64,000 nt of DNA from Plantibacter flavus (GCF_002024505.1 NZ_CP019402.1:930001-994000), one strand, 5' to 3'. Numbered from the stretch's first letter, positions 51,922-59,909 are shown. Numbers and translations are program-made. The notes: generated from the sequence alone by a model not told the origin.

Positions 51922-52823
51922 AGACCCAGACCGGCGCGGCCGCGACAGCTGCCCCGAAGCTTCCCCGGCTCCTGTTCGGAGACAACCAGTTCTTCGGCGT
52001 CAACCACATGTCGGAGGAGAAGGCGCGCGCCCAGGCCATGCGCTTCCAGGACACCGGCGCGATCATGGACGTGCTCGACGTCGCGTACGACGAGGGCATC
52101 ACCTCGTTCATGTGCACCACACACGACCGGATCGCCGAGGTCGCGGAGCGGGTACGGCTCGACCCGACGCGGTACGCCGACTTCACGTTCCAACCGTGCA
52201 TGCCGTACGCGCACAAGTACGCGGACGCCGTCACGGAGAACGGCATGCTCGGTGCGCTCAAGCGCTTCCTGCCTGAGGAGGGCCTGATGAACGCCGCCCT
52301 GCGTGGCGGCAAGGCGTTCGCCACGAAGGACGTCGAGGGCATCATCACGCTGCTCATCGACGCCGAGATGGCGATGTTCCGAGGCGTCGAGACGCCGGTG
52401 ATCTGGCTGCAGAACGTCGTCGTCGACCTCCTGCTCGGTCTCGGGTTCAAGGACGCGTTCGCCATCTTCGACCACCACGTGCGCACGAAGTACCGCGCGC
52501 AGCCCGGGTTCATCACGATGAACCTGCCCCTGCTGCTCGACGCCTTGGACGAGGCCGGCCTCGACAACCCGATCGTGTGCTCGAACATCAACAAGATCGG
52601 CTTCCGCATGTCGGGAGGGATCGAGGGCTACCAGCGGGTGCTCGAGGGCCGCCGGTTCCGTGCCGTCGCGATGTCCGTCTACGCGTCCGGTGCGATCCCG
52701 CCGCGCGAGGCGATCGAATGGCTCTCCGAGCAGCCGAACATCGAGTCGATGGTGTTCGGCGCCTCCAGCCGGCAGAACATCCAGAGCACGCGACGCCTGG
52801 TCGACGAGTTCTTCGGGGTGTGA
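51906..52823 (+). CDS. unrecognised TIM-barrel-like protein of the polysaccharide operon
   Basis: 305 residues from ATG 51906, overlapping the dehydrogenase stop by 16 bp. I do not recognise the family with confidence. There are alternating hydrophobic beta/alpha units (LLFGDNQFFGVNH, ITSFMCTTHDRIAEVAERV, DFTFQPCMPYAHKYADAV, NPIVCSNINKIGFRM). The end, IESMVFGASSRQNIQSTRRLV, resembles the last barrel strand and NADP-phosphate loop of aldo/keto reductases. A reductase or aldolase acting with the preceding dehydrogenase is plausible but not shown. There is no signal peptide or membrane helix. Confidence 0.7.
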   Translation: MATSVETQTGAAATAAPKLPRLLFGDNQFFGVNHMSEEKARAQAMRFQDTGAIMDVLDVAYDEGITSFMCTTHDRIAEVAERVRLDPTRYADFTFQPCMPYAHKYADAVTENGMLGALKRFLPEEGLMNAALRGGKAFATKDVEGIITLLIDAEMAMFRGVETPVIWLQNVVVDLLLGLGFKDAFAIFDHHVRTKYRAQPGFITMNLPLLLDALDEAGLDNPIVCSNINKIGFRMSGGIEGYQRVLEGRRFRAVAMSVYASGAIPPREAIEWLSEQPNIESMVFGASSRQNIQSTRRLVDEFFGV

Positions 52824-52838
52824 TCCGGCACGAGTCCG

Positions 52839-52890
52839 GCTGACGCGAGGAACGGCCCCTGGCATGCCAGGGGCCGTTCCTCGTGTCAGC
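52839..52890. terminator. 52-nt near-perfect palindrome, bidirectional terminator
   Basis: The two 26-nt halves (GCTGACGCGAGGAACGGCCC... meeting at GGCATGCC) pair with a single G/T-type mismatch. It lies between the convergent unknown protein and GT4 genes. Confidence 0.9.
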
Positions 52891-52919
52891 CGGTGCGTTG
52901 CCCGTCGGGGACCTCGCCG

Positions 52920-54131
52920 TCAGACGCGGACGCGACGGACGGACTCGATCACCTGGATGATCTCTGATCGATAGCGCTCCGGGGAGAAGTGCTCCTGCGC
53001 CGAGCGGCGGGCCCGGTCGGCGATCCGTGCGCTCCGGTCCGGATCGTCGAGGAGCTCGGCGACCGCTGCGGCCATGGCCTCGGCGTCACCCGCCGGCACG
53101 AGCAGGCCGGTCGCGCCGTCCTCGATGCTCTCCAGGTGACCGAGCGCTGCTGATGCGACGACGGGTCGCAGCGCCAGCTGGGCCTCGACCACGGCATTGC
53201 CGAAGGGTTCCCGGAGCGAGGGGGCGACGACGAGGTGCGCGCGCTCCAGCGCCGGCCAGATCGGCGAGACGTAGCCCGAGAAGGTGACCGCGCCCCGGAG
53301 GTCCGGTCGGTCGGCACGGTCCCGGAGCTGCTGCTCGAACCACTCGTACCCCTCGAACGGCGTACCCGCGATCTCGATCCGCACGTCGCGTCCGGCGCGG
53401 CGTAGGATCCCGACCGCGTCGAGCGCGATGTCGGGCCCCTTCCGCGGGGAGAGCCTGGCCACGATCGCGAGTCGATGCGGTTCGGAACCGATCGGCGCCG
53501 GCAGGGGATCGACATCCGGGCCGGCGACGCCGTTGAAGACGAGCCGGACCTTCCCGGCGAGTCCTGGAGCGGCCGTGGTGGTCGCCTCGACTGCTGCACG
53601 GCTGATGACGATGAGCGCGTCGGCGAGGATCAGGGGCGAGTTCAGGGCGAAGCGGACCAGTCTGCCGTCCGCGGTCTCCGCCTCGTGCACGTGGCAGACG
53701 ACCGGTGTGCGCGTCAGGCGTGCGGCGAGGATCCACCACGGAAGCGTCACGGTGTTGACGTAGACCGCGGTCGGGGCGATCTCCTCGATGACCTTGCGCA
53801 GGAAGCGGACGGATCGCAGACCGTCCATCGCGAGCGAGGCGACGCCGCCCAGCGAGGCGTTGGCCCGACGCAGGACGGGGAAGGGGACGAACCGGACCTC
53901 CGCGCCGCGGCCGAGCAGCCTCGGGACCAGCTTGCCGTCGGCGGGGAGGGCGACGATCACCCGGTACCCGCGCTCGACGAAGGCGGTGATGCTTTCGAGC
54001 ATCTGCAGGTCGGACCCGTAAACGTCACCCGATGGATTCGCGATGAGGACCGTTCGCCCGGCGTCGGTGGCCGAGGTGCCGGCGAGCTCGTGAGCGTCCA
54101 GGGTGGTCTCCGATGCGTCGATGGCGGTCAC
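52920..54131 (-). CDS. glycosyltransferase family 4 (GT-B)
   Basis: 403 residues, starting at GTG 54131. The N-terminal domain reads VLIANPSGDVYGSDLQMLESI with the acceptor-side VVCHVHEAE. The C-terminal donor domain carries RLAIVARLSPRKGPDIALDAV, then SLREPFGNAVVEAQLALRPVV with the EX7E pair. It overlaps the CDP-alcohol phosphotransferase stop (GTGA), so both belong to one operon read from upstream of 54940. Probably extends the lipid-linked glycan. The sugar is unknown. Confidence 0.9.
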   Translation of the reverse strand: MTAIDASETTLDAHELAGTSATDAGRTVLIANPSGDVYGSDLQMLESITAFVERGYRVIVALPADGKLVPRLLGRGAEVRFVPFPVLRRANASLGGVASLAMDGLRSVRFLRKVIEEIAPTAVYVNTVTLPWWILAARLTRTPVVCHVHEAETADGRLVRFALNSPLILADALIVISRAAVEATTTAAPGLAGKVRLVFNGVAGPDVDPLPAPIGSEPHRLAIVARLSPRKGPDIALDAVGILRRAGRDVRIEIAGTPFEGYEWFEQQLRDRADRPDLRGAVTFSGYVSPIWPALERAHLVVAPSLREPFGNAVVEAQLALRPVVASAALGHLESIEDGATGLLVPAGDAEAMAAAVAELLDDPDRSARIADRARRSAQEHFSPERYRSEIIQVIESVRRVRV

Positions 54132-54940
54132 CGGCCGAGTGCGACGGGCTGCCCGCCGGATGCGGTCACGACGGAGCCGAGCCGTTCCATGTCACGGAAC
54201 CACTTGACCGAGGCGAGCAGCAGGTGACCGCCGTTGGCGAGGAACATGAGGGTGTAGGCGGCGAAGAACACCTGCGGGGCACCGAGGAGGACGAAGACCA
54301 GGCAGAGGAAGCCGTAGTCGGTCGGGATGACGAGCAGCGAGCGCAGGACGGTGCTGTGACCGTTCTCCGGAGCCGGATCGGCACCGTAGACCCGCTTGAG
54401 CTGCTCGTTGAGGATGATCGCGAAGAACGCGACGGCCGCCACGACGCAGTAGCCGATGGGGACGAGCAGCAGCGCTGGCGTCGGCAGCTCGAAGAACCGG
54501 AACGCGCTGATGAGGACGGCGAGGTGCAGGGAGGAGATCTTGGTCGCGTCGATGACGTGGTCGAGCCACTCACCGGACGGTGACCCACCGCCGCGGAGTC
54601 GCGCGACCTGGCCGTCGGCCGAGTCGAAGGCGTACCCGATCGCGAGACAGAGCCACACGCCGACACCGAGACCGATGCTCGGGGGCAGGGTCGCGAGCAT
54701 GACGATGCCGCTGAACGTGAAGACCGCGCTGATCACGGTGACCATGTTCGGCGTGAGACCGAGCTGGTACGCCGCCGCGGCGAGGTAGCGACCCGCCTTG
54801 CGGTTGACGTAGATCGAGTACGCCGGAGCGCCTCGCGTCCGCTTCTTCTGTGCACCGGCGAGACGGGCGACGATGTCGGAGTACCGCTCGGCGACGTCGG
54901 GGTCTTCCGTGGGCTGAGTCATGGGGGCAGTTCGGGTCAT
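54128..54940 (-). CDS. CDP-alcohol phosphatidyltransferase family protein
   Basis: 270 residues from ATG 54940, with AAGGA 6 nt upstream; ATG 54922 is a second choice. The family motif D-x2-DG-x2-AR-x8-G-x3-D-x3-D is present in DSADGQVARLRGGG and GEWLDHVID, giving the metal-binding Asp residues. About six membrane helices surround it. Such enzymes move a phospho-alcohol from a CDP-alcohol to an acceptor, or make phospholipids. Within a glycan locus it may add a glycerol- or inositol-type phosphate. The TagD-like gene at 32079 could make its substrate. Not proven. Confidence 0.88.
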   Translation of the reverse strand: MTRTAPMTQPTEDPDVAERYSDIVARLAGAQKKRTRGAPAYSIYVNRKAGRYLAAAAYQLGLTPNMVTVISAVFTFSGIVMLATLPPSIGLGVGVWLCLAIGYAFDSADGQVARLRGGGSPSGEWLDHVIDATKISSLHLAVLISAFRFFELPTPALLLVPIGYCVVAAVAFFAIILNEQLKRVYGADPAPENGHSTVLRSLLVIPTDYGFLCLVFVLLGAPQVFFAAYTLMFLANGGHLLLASVKWFRDMERLGSVVTASGGQPVALGR

Positions 54941-55259
54941 GCCGGTCCTTGTGTTCTCATGTGGGCGCTGCAGGCGATCGCTGATTCGGGTGAGCGGTCG
55001 TGAGCGGTCGGGCGACGAAGGCGCGCCCGGATTCGGGTGTTCCGCGACCGGTCGGGTACCGGGACGCGGGGATCGTGGCGAGGCGCGCACGGTGCCGGAC
55101 GTGATGCGTCGACGACTCGGGTAAGTCGTCGCTGCAGTGCGTCGCGGGCGGGTTCGGGTGTGCGGGTCTTGCCAGTGAGCAGCTGTGCGATCGAGCCGTT
55201 TTCGGGTGACTCGCCGTGCGACTGCGGGCGGTGATGGTGACGACTGTATCGAAGTGTTG

Positions 55260-55275
55260 CCCCCTCTGGAAGGGG
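55260..55275. promoter_or_regulatory. CCCC-N7-GGGG palindrome, site D1
   Basis: CCCCC-TCTGGAA-GGGG; the spacing is exactly 7 between C and G runs. It is centred about 39 bp from site D2. Confidence 0.55.
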
Positions 55276-55298
55276 ATTTGTCCTCTTTTCGCAGGACA

Positions 55299-55314
55299 CC
55301 CCTCGCTTTGGGGG
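55299..55314. promoter_or_regulatory. CCCC-N7-GGGG palindrome, site D2
   Basis: ACCCC-TCGCTTT-GGGGGC; the right half (CTTTGGGGG) is shared with site C. Confidence 0.55.
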
Positions 55315-55337
55315 CATCACCGACAGAAGTCCTGACA

Positions 55338-56882
55338 TCAGTACGCGCCGACCGGTTTGAGCACGACCTTGACGGTCTGCCACATGATCATCAGGTCGCC
55401 CGTGATGGACCAGTTCTCGACGTAGTAGAGGTCCAGGCGGACGCTCTCCTCCCACGTCAGGTCGGAACGTCCGGAGACCTGCCACATGCCCGTGAGGCCC
55501 GGCTTGATGTGCAGACGCCGGTGGACGTCCTTCTCGTACTCGGCGACCTCGCTCGCGAGCGGCGGCCGGGGCCCGACGAGACTCATGTCGCCGGTGAGGA
55601 TGTTCCACAGCTGTGGCAACTCGTCGAGGGAGTACTTGCGCAGGATGCGACCGACGCGGGTGACGCGCGGGTCGTTCCTCATCTTGAAGAGCACGCCGTT
55701 GCCCTCGCTCTGCGCCAGGAGGGCTGGGAGGGCGGCTTCGGCGTCGGTGATCATCGACCGGAACTTGAACATCGTGAACCGCTCACCGTTGCGCCCGACG
55801 CGCTCCTGGCGGAAGAGCACGGGACCCGGGCTGTCGAGCTTGACGGCGAGGGCGATGAGCGCCAGCAGCGGCGAGATGAGCAGCATCCCGAGGCTCGTGA
55901 GGCCGATGTCGAGCGCCCGCTTCATGATGTGGTGACCACCCTCGAACTGTGGGATCTCCACGTGGATGAGCGGTAGCTCCTCCACCGGGCGGAAGTGGAT
56001 GCGCGGCCCGGCCACGTCGGTGAGACGAGCCGCGAGCACCAGTTCGGTCGCCGTGCCCTCGAGGTCCCACCCGAGGCGACGGACGTAGTCGCTGCCGCCG
56101 TCGACGGGGCCGGCGATGATGACCGCGTCGGCGGTGAGGTTCGCGGCGGCCTGGGCGACGCCGTCGATGTGCGCGATGACCGGGACGGAGGTTCCCCGGC
56201 TCGAGAACGGCTCTGCCGTCTCCTGGTCGACCACGGCCGCACCGACGACGGTGTAGCTCATGCTGTGCTGCTTGGCGACCTGTTCGAGGACGTACGCGAC
56301 GTCGTCACGCCGGCCGACGACGACCGTCCGTGCGGTGTACTCGCCGACGCGACGACGGCTGAGCAGCCATCTGCGCCACATCCAGCGGGAAGCGAGGAGC
56401 GCGAGTGTCCCCGCGGGGAGCGCGAGGATGAAGTAGCCCCGGGCGATGTCGATCTTCAGGATCAGGAAGACGATGGCGAGGATGCCGAAGGCGAACGCGC
56501 TGGCGTTGACGACGCGCTTGTACTCGGCGACACCGGAACCGATGATGCGGCTGTCCCGGGTCCTGGTGAAGCCGAGGAAGGCGAGCCAGACGAGCACGAT
56601 GACCCCCGACAGCAGGATGTAGAGCTGCTGGGCCTCGGGGCCGACCGGGTCGTCGCCGAACCGCACGACGAAGGCGGCCGAGACGGCGAAGAGTGCGATG
56701 ACGCTGTCAGTGAGGATGAGCCAGCGACGGTAGCGCTTCGACCACTCGCGCTGCGTCAACGAGGTGACCGCGGCGGGAGACGACTGGGCGCCGAGCGCTG
56801 CGGTCCGACGGCGGCGCAGGCCGATGGGGGTCGCGATCGGCGCGCTCATCGGGAACGGGCTCTCGTTGAGTTCCGCGCTCAC
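55338..56882 (-). CDS. polyprenyl-phosphate sugar-1-phosphate transferase (initiating glycosyltransferase)
   Basis: 514 residues from GTG 56882; ATG 56849 is the main alternative. Four N-terminal membrane helices (about 50-190) are followed by a CoA-binding-like domain (TARTVVVGRRDDVAYVLEQV). Next is the C-terminal Bac_transf domain: KRALDIGLTSLGMLLISPLL, a re-entrant helix, then SPGPVLFRQERVGRNG, FKFRSM, KYSLDELPQLWNILTGDMSL and VGPRPPL. These match PglC/WbaP-type enzymes that start repeat-unit assembly by moving a sugar-1-phosphate onto undecaprenyl phosphate. It is transcribed from the 485-bp region holding two CCCC-N7-GGGG sites. Confidence 0.93.
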   Translation of the reverse strand: MSAELNESPFPMSAPIATPIGLRRRRTAALGAQSSPAAVTSLTQREWSKRYRRWLILTDSVIALFAVSAAFVVRFGDDPVGPEAQQLYILLSGVIVLVWLAFLGFTRTRDSRIIGSGVAEYKRVVNASAFAFGILAIVFLILKIDIARGYFILALPAGTLALLASRWMWRRWLLSRRRVGEYTARTVVVGRRDDVAYVLEQVAKQHSMSYTVVGAAVVDQETAEPFSSRGTSVPVIAHIDGVAQAAANLTADAVIIAGPVDGGSDYVRRLGWDLEGTATELVLAARLTDVAGPRIHFRPVEELPLIHVEIPQFEGGHHIMKRALDIGLTSLGMLLISPLLALIALAVKLDSPGPVLFRQERVGRNGERFTMFKFRSMITDAEAALPALLAQSEGNGVLFKMRNDPRVTRVGRILRKYSLDELPQLWNILTGDMSLVGPRPPLASEVAEYEKDVHRRLHIKPGLTGMWQVSGRSDLTWEESVRLDLYYVENWSITGDLMIMWQTVKVVLKPVGAY

Positions 56883-57165
56883 GCGTGCACCCGTCCTTCG
56901 GGACGGTGCGCGGGAGTGGCCTCGGTCCGCGCGTGCGGAGCGGCCTGTCGGAAGGACCGACGGCGGTTCGGGTACGTCGTCATGGGGTGTTGTCCGATGG
57001 TGGGGTTCGGGTGCGATTCTGGTGTGCGGTGCACATGGGCGGTTCGGGCCGCCCGCGGAGAACGCGACGTCACTCGTGTACCCACGATCGACCGGTGAAC
57101 CCGGTCGAGATGAGCGTCCCCCTTGGATATCCCTCAACTGTAGAAAGCGGGGGTCATCGGCGGAT

Positions 57166-57182
57166 CCCCCACTCCAGGGGGG
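57166..57182. promoter_or_regulatory. CCCC-N7-GGGG palindrome, site E1
   Basis: CCCCC-ACTCCAG-GGGGG followed by TCA; about 185 bp upstream of marR. Confidence 0.5.
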
Positions 57183-57188
57183 TCACCG

Positions 57189-57204
57189 CCCCCAATGCTG
57201 GGGG
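57189..57204. promoter_or_regulatory. CCCC-N7-GGGG palindrome, site E2
   Basis: CCCC-CAATGCT-GGGGG, then TGTCA; 22 bp centre to centre from E1, roughly two helical turns. Confidence 0.5.
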
Positions 57205-57367
57205 TGTCAGGGGTCTCCGACGCGCGATTCCGTCGTCATCGGCCGAGACGACGACGGACCTCGTCGGTCGCTCTCGCCGCTGCCCGGTGGGGGACAGCAC
57301 GGTCCGCCCACGTCACGCCGGTGATGGGTGGCGGCTCGGCCGCACGCTCAGCGACTACATTGGTGCC

Positions 57368-57853
57368 ATGGATGGAGCGCGCGCGACCGATGGCGCGATC
57401 GCCGACGCCGCCCGCGATCCCATGGCCGATTGGCCGACCGGGCGCCTCCTCTCCACGGCGTCGCGACTGATCGAGCACACCTGGCAGCAGGCCCTCGACG
57501 GCATCGGGGTGACCCACGCCGGGCTCATCGTGCTGCACTTGCTCGACAGCGGGCCCGCCAGTCAGAAGGAGCTCGCCCGTCGGGCCCGCGTGCAGAACCA
57601 GACGATGTCGCGCACGCTCGACCGACTGGAGCGGGCCGGCCACATCGAGCGCATCGCCGCGGTCGACGACCGTCGCCGTCACGTGGTGAGCCGGACGACT
57701 GCGGGTGATGAGGCCTGGCTCGCCGCACACCGGCTGGAGGCCGACGTCTTCCCGGAACTCCCCGACGAGTCGGCGTTGCGGTCCCAGCTGCTCGCGATCA
57801 TCCGTTCGGGCGAGTCCGCCCGTTGGTCGCCCGAGGACGTCGAACCCGCCTGA
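57368..57853 (+). CDS. MarR-family transcriptional regulator
   Basis: 161 residues from ATG 57368. A short acidic N-terminus leads to the dimerisation helix (LLSTASRLIEHTWQQALDGI). The winged helix-turn-helix follows: ASQKELARRARVQNQTMSRTL as recognition region, then LERAGHIERIAAVDDRRRHVVS as the wing. MarR proteins are usually autorepressors released by small ligands. TACATT ends 6 nt before the ATG, so the message is probably leaderless. It neighbours the two-palindrome promoter region of the polysaccharide initiating transferase and is the nearest candidate for binding those sites. Confidence 0.88.
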   Translation: MDGARATDGAIADAARDPMADWPTGRLLSTASRLIEHTWQQALDGIGVTHAGLIVLHLLDSGPASQKELARRARVQNQTMSRTLDRLERAGHIERIAAVDDRRRHVVSRTTAGDEAWLAAHRLEADVFPELPDESALRSQLLAIIRSGESARWSPEDVEPA

Positions 57854-57877
57854 CCTGTGGCCCGACGCGCCCACCCC

Positions 57878-57901
57878 GGTCGCTGAGCTTGTCGAAGTGC
57901 C
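57878..57901 (+). repeat. dispersed palindromic repeat, copy 4
   Basis: GGTCGCTGAGCTTGTCGAAG followed by TGCC, 25 bp after the marR stop; the second base pair of the outer stem is altered compared with the other copies. Confidence 0.8.
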
Positions 57902-58032
57902 CTCGGGGAACCTGCGTGATGCGGGTGTCCGGTCTGGGCTGCCCTTCGGGTGTCCGCTCAGAGGCACACCCAGGCACGGCCGTACCCCGTCCGGGGGGAT
58001 TCGAGCTGGTGCTCCGGGACGAGAGTGGCTAG

Positions 58033-58065
58033 TGTGATCAAAGTTTCTATTGTGACTGTTGTGAC
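58033..58065 (+). promoter_or_regulatory. 9-bp-phased TGTGAC half-sites (MtrA-like) upstream of the NlpC/P60 gene
   Basis: TGTGAC occurs at 58051 and 58060 (9-bp period) and TGTGAT at 58033 (two periods earlier). On the minus strand this reads GTCACA-N3-GTCACA, the direct-repeat pattern known for MtrA of mycobacteria. It ends 58 bp before the start codon. Binding is inferred. Confidence 0.55.
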
Positions 58066-58123
58066 AGGATGACGGCCGCGACCCGCCGAGGTCGCCGTGA
58101 TCGTGTCGTCGGACTGGAGAATG

Positions 58124-59425
58124 ATGACCCCCGCACGAACGCCCGGTGCGCAGTACGGCCGCCGCCGTCCCTGGCTGGCGATGGCCCTCTCCGTCGGCGT
58201 CGTCACCGCGTCACTCACCGTCGGTGCACTACCGGCCCATGCGGACGACTACCCGAGCTGGGCCGACGTCGAAGCGGCCAAGTCGAGTGAGTCAGCGAAG
58301 GCCGCCGAGATCACGAACATCACCGCACTCATCACCTCGCTACAGGAGCAGTCCGACGCCGCGTTCCGCACGGCGCAGATCGCCGCCGAGGCCTATCGTC
58401 AGGCGCAGGACGCCGTGACCGAGGCGACCGCCCGCGAGTCGGCCCTGCGCGAGCAGGCCGAAGCCGCTGCGGCCGCTGCCAAGGTCTCGAAGCAGCGCGC
58501 CGGTGCGCTCATCGCGCAGCTGTCGCGCGGCGGCGGCGGCGACGTCTCGCTCGACCTCGTCCTCGGCGCGGGGAAGTCCGACGACCTGTTGTCCCGACTG
58601 TCCGTCATGGACAAGCTGGGCGAGCGGAACGCCGCGAGCTACGCCGAGGCGGTGACCGACCGCAACGCGGCGAGCGGGCTGACCGACCAGGCGGAGGTCG
58701 CGAAGACCGAACGCGAACGCCTCGAGGGCGAAGCGCAGACGAAGTACGACGAGGCGGAGAGCGCCTCGGCGGCGGCATCCGCCGCCGTGGCGGCCCAGGA
58801 GCAGCAGGCCGACCAGCTCTACGCGCAGCTCGCCTCGTTGAAGAACACCACCGCCGAGACCGAGCGCGGGTACGCGGCCGGCGAGTCCGCTCGTCAGGCG
58901 GCGGAGGCGGCGGCAGTCGCTGCGGCTGCCGCCGCGGCCAACACCCCTCCCGCCTCGGGCGGCGGTTCATCCGGCGGCGGCGGATCGAGCGGCGGCGGCG
59001 GCGGTGCGTCCAGCGGCGGTGGCGGTGGCGGCGGCTCGGTCGCACCTCCGGACTCCGCCGGCGTCGAGTCGGCGATCGCCTTCGCGCTCGCCCAGGTCGG
59101 CAAGGGCTACCAGCTCGGCGGTTCCGGCCCGAACGTCTGGGACTGCTCGGGGCTCACCCGCGCGGCCTACGGCAGCGGCATCGGGACGCATTCGGCGACG
59201 AACCAGTACTACACGATGCAGTCGCAGGGACGCCTCGTGCCCTACAGCCAGAAGCAGCGTGGCGACCTCATCTTCTGGTCGAGCGGCTACGACTACTACC
59301 ACGTCGCCATCTACCTGGGGAACGGCCAGATCGTCGAGGCGGCCAACGAGCGGGCCGGCACCCGTGTCGGCGGCATCTGGGGCTCCGGCGACGTCGCACC
59401 CTACGTCGGTCGCCCGACGGGTTGA
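58124..59425 (+). CDS. secreted NlpC/P60 peptidoglycan hydrolase
   Basis: 433 residues from ATG 58124, with GGAG 5 nt upstream; ATG 58121 is equally in frame. A signal peptide (through LPAHA|DD) is followed by a long Ala/Glu-rich coiled-coil (about 40-260). A Gly/Ser linker (about 275-310) leads to a C-terminal C40 peptidase. The catalytic Cys is in WDCSGLTRAAYG and the His in YDYYHVAIYLG, with LAQVGKGYQLGGSGP preceding, as in RipA/CwlO-like D,L-endopeptidases. It would cut stem peptides in cell division or growth, with the coiled coil likely mediating control by FtsEX-like partners. The 5' half-sites suggest MtrA control. Confidence 0.92.
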   Translation: MTPARTPGAQYGRRRPWLAMALSVGVVTASLTVGALPAHADDYPSWADVEAAKSSESAKAAEITNITALITSLQEQSDAAFRTAQIAAEAYRQAQDAVTEATARESALREQAEAAAAAAKVSKQRAGALIAQLSRGGGGDVSLDLVLGAGKSDDLLSRLSVMDKLGERNAASYAEAVTDRNAASGLTDQAEVAKTERERLEGEAQTKYDEAESASAAASAAVAAQEQQADQLYAQLASLKNTTAETERGYAAGESARQAAEAAAVAAAAAAANTPPASGGGSSGGGGSSGGGGGASSGGGGGGGSVAPPDSAGVESAIAFALAQVGKGYQLGGSGPNVWDCSGLTRAAYGSGIGTHSATNQYYTMQSQGRLVPYSQKQRGDLIFWSSGYDYYHVAIYLGNGQIVEAANERAGTRVGGIWGSGDVAPYVGRPTG

Positions 59426-59429
59426 TCCC

Positions 59430-59807
59430 ATGAGCTCCGCCGAGGTCGACGCCTACCTCGCGTCCCTCACGCACCAGCTGAAACCGGCGGTCGTCCGTCT
59501 GCGCGAGGCGATCATGGCCTCGGACACGGGGTTCTCGGAGCACCTGAAGTGGAAGGCGCCGAGCTTCGTCTACGACGGTGAGGACCGCGTCACCTTCGCG
59601 CTGCACCCGGCGAACCGTATCCGGATCATCCTGCACCGGGGCGTGCATCAGCGCGACGACGCCGACGCCTTCCGGTTCGACGACCCCTCCGGTCTCGTGG
59701 TGTGGGCTGCGCCGGACCGCGGTGTCGTCACCTTCTCGACCATCGATGCGGCGGCCGCCGCCGAACCCGCCCTGCTCGAACTGATCGGGCGCTGGGTGCG
59801 GGCCTGA
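59430..59807 (+). CDS. DUF1801 domain protein
   Basis: 125 residues from ATG 59430, 4 nt after the NlpC stop. MSSAEVDAYLASLTHQLKPAVVRLREAIMASD is the start of the DUF1801/YdhG fold, with the conserved KWKAPSFVYDGEDRVTFALHP core. The family is soluble and small with no agreed function. Tight spacing suggests co-transcription with the hydrolase, although the link may be incidental. A second, distinct DUF1801 protein is encoded at 60705-61502. Confidence 0.82.
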   Translation: MSSAEVDAYLASLTHQLKPAVVRLREAIMASDTGFSEHLKWKAPSFVYDGEDRVTFALHPANRIRIILHRGVHQRDDADAFRFDDPSGLVVWAAPDRGVVTFSTIDAAAAAEPALLELIGRWVRA

Positions 59808-59909
59808 CACCCGTCGACGAGCGCAGGGGCACGCGGTCGGCGAGCCGTCGTATGATCGACTGCCGAGCGGGCGACAGCGCACCGACGGACCGGTGGTGAA
59901 GGAGGCCTC

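Larger units (their letters stand above)
54941..55337. other. 397-bp intergenic region upstream of the CDP-alcohol transferase gene
   Basis: No credible gene; the open frames are Arg/Ser-rich shadows. Two CCCC-N7-GGGG palindromes lie at its upstream end (55260-55275 and 55299-55314), just after the stop of the sugar transferase gene. This implies a separate promoter and a long leader for the two-gene operon 54940-52920. Confidence 0.6.
56883..57367. other. 485-bp divergent intergenic region between the initiating transferase and marR
   Basis: No supportable gene. It holds two CCCC-N7-GGGG palindromes (57166-57182, 57189-57204), additional single runs (57118-57122 CCCCC, 57149-57153 GGGGG) and a TACATT -10 at 57356-57361 for marR. 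The coding frames across it are Arg/Pro-rich shadows without homology features. Confidence 0.65.

Noticed and set aside
58021..58123. Possible ydaO-type (cyclic di-AMP) riboswitch before the NlpC/P60 gene
   Set aside because: The region is too short and lacks the conserved cores; the phased TGTGAC repeats explain it better.
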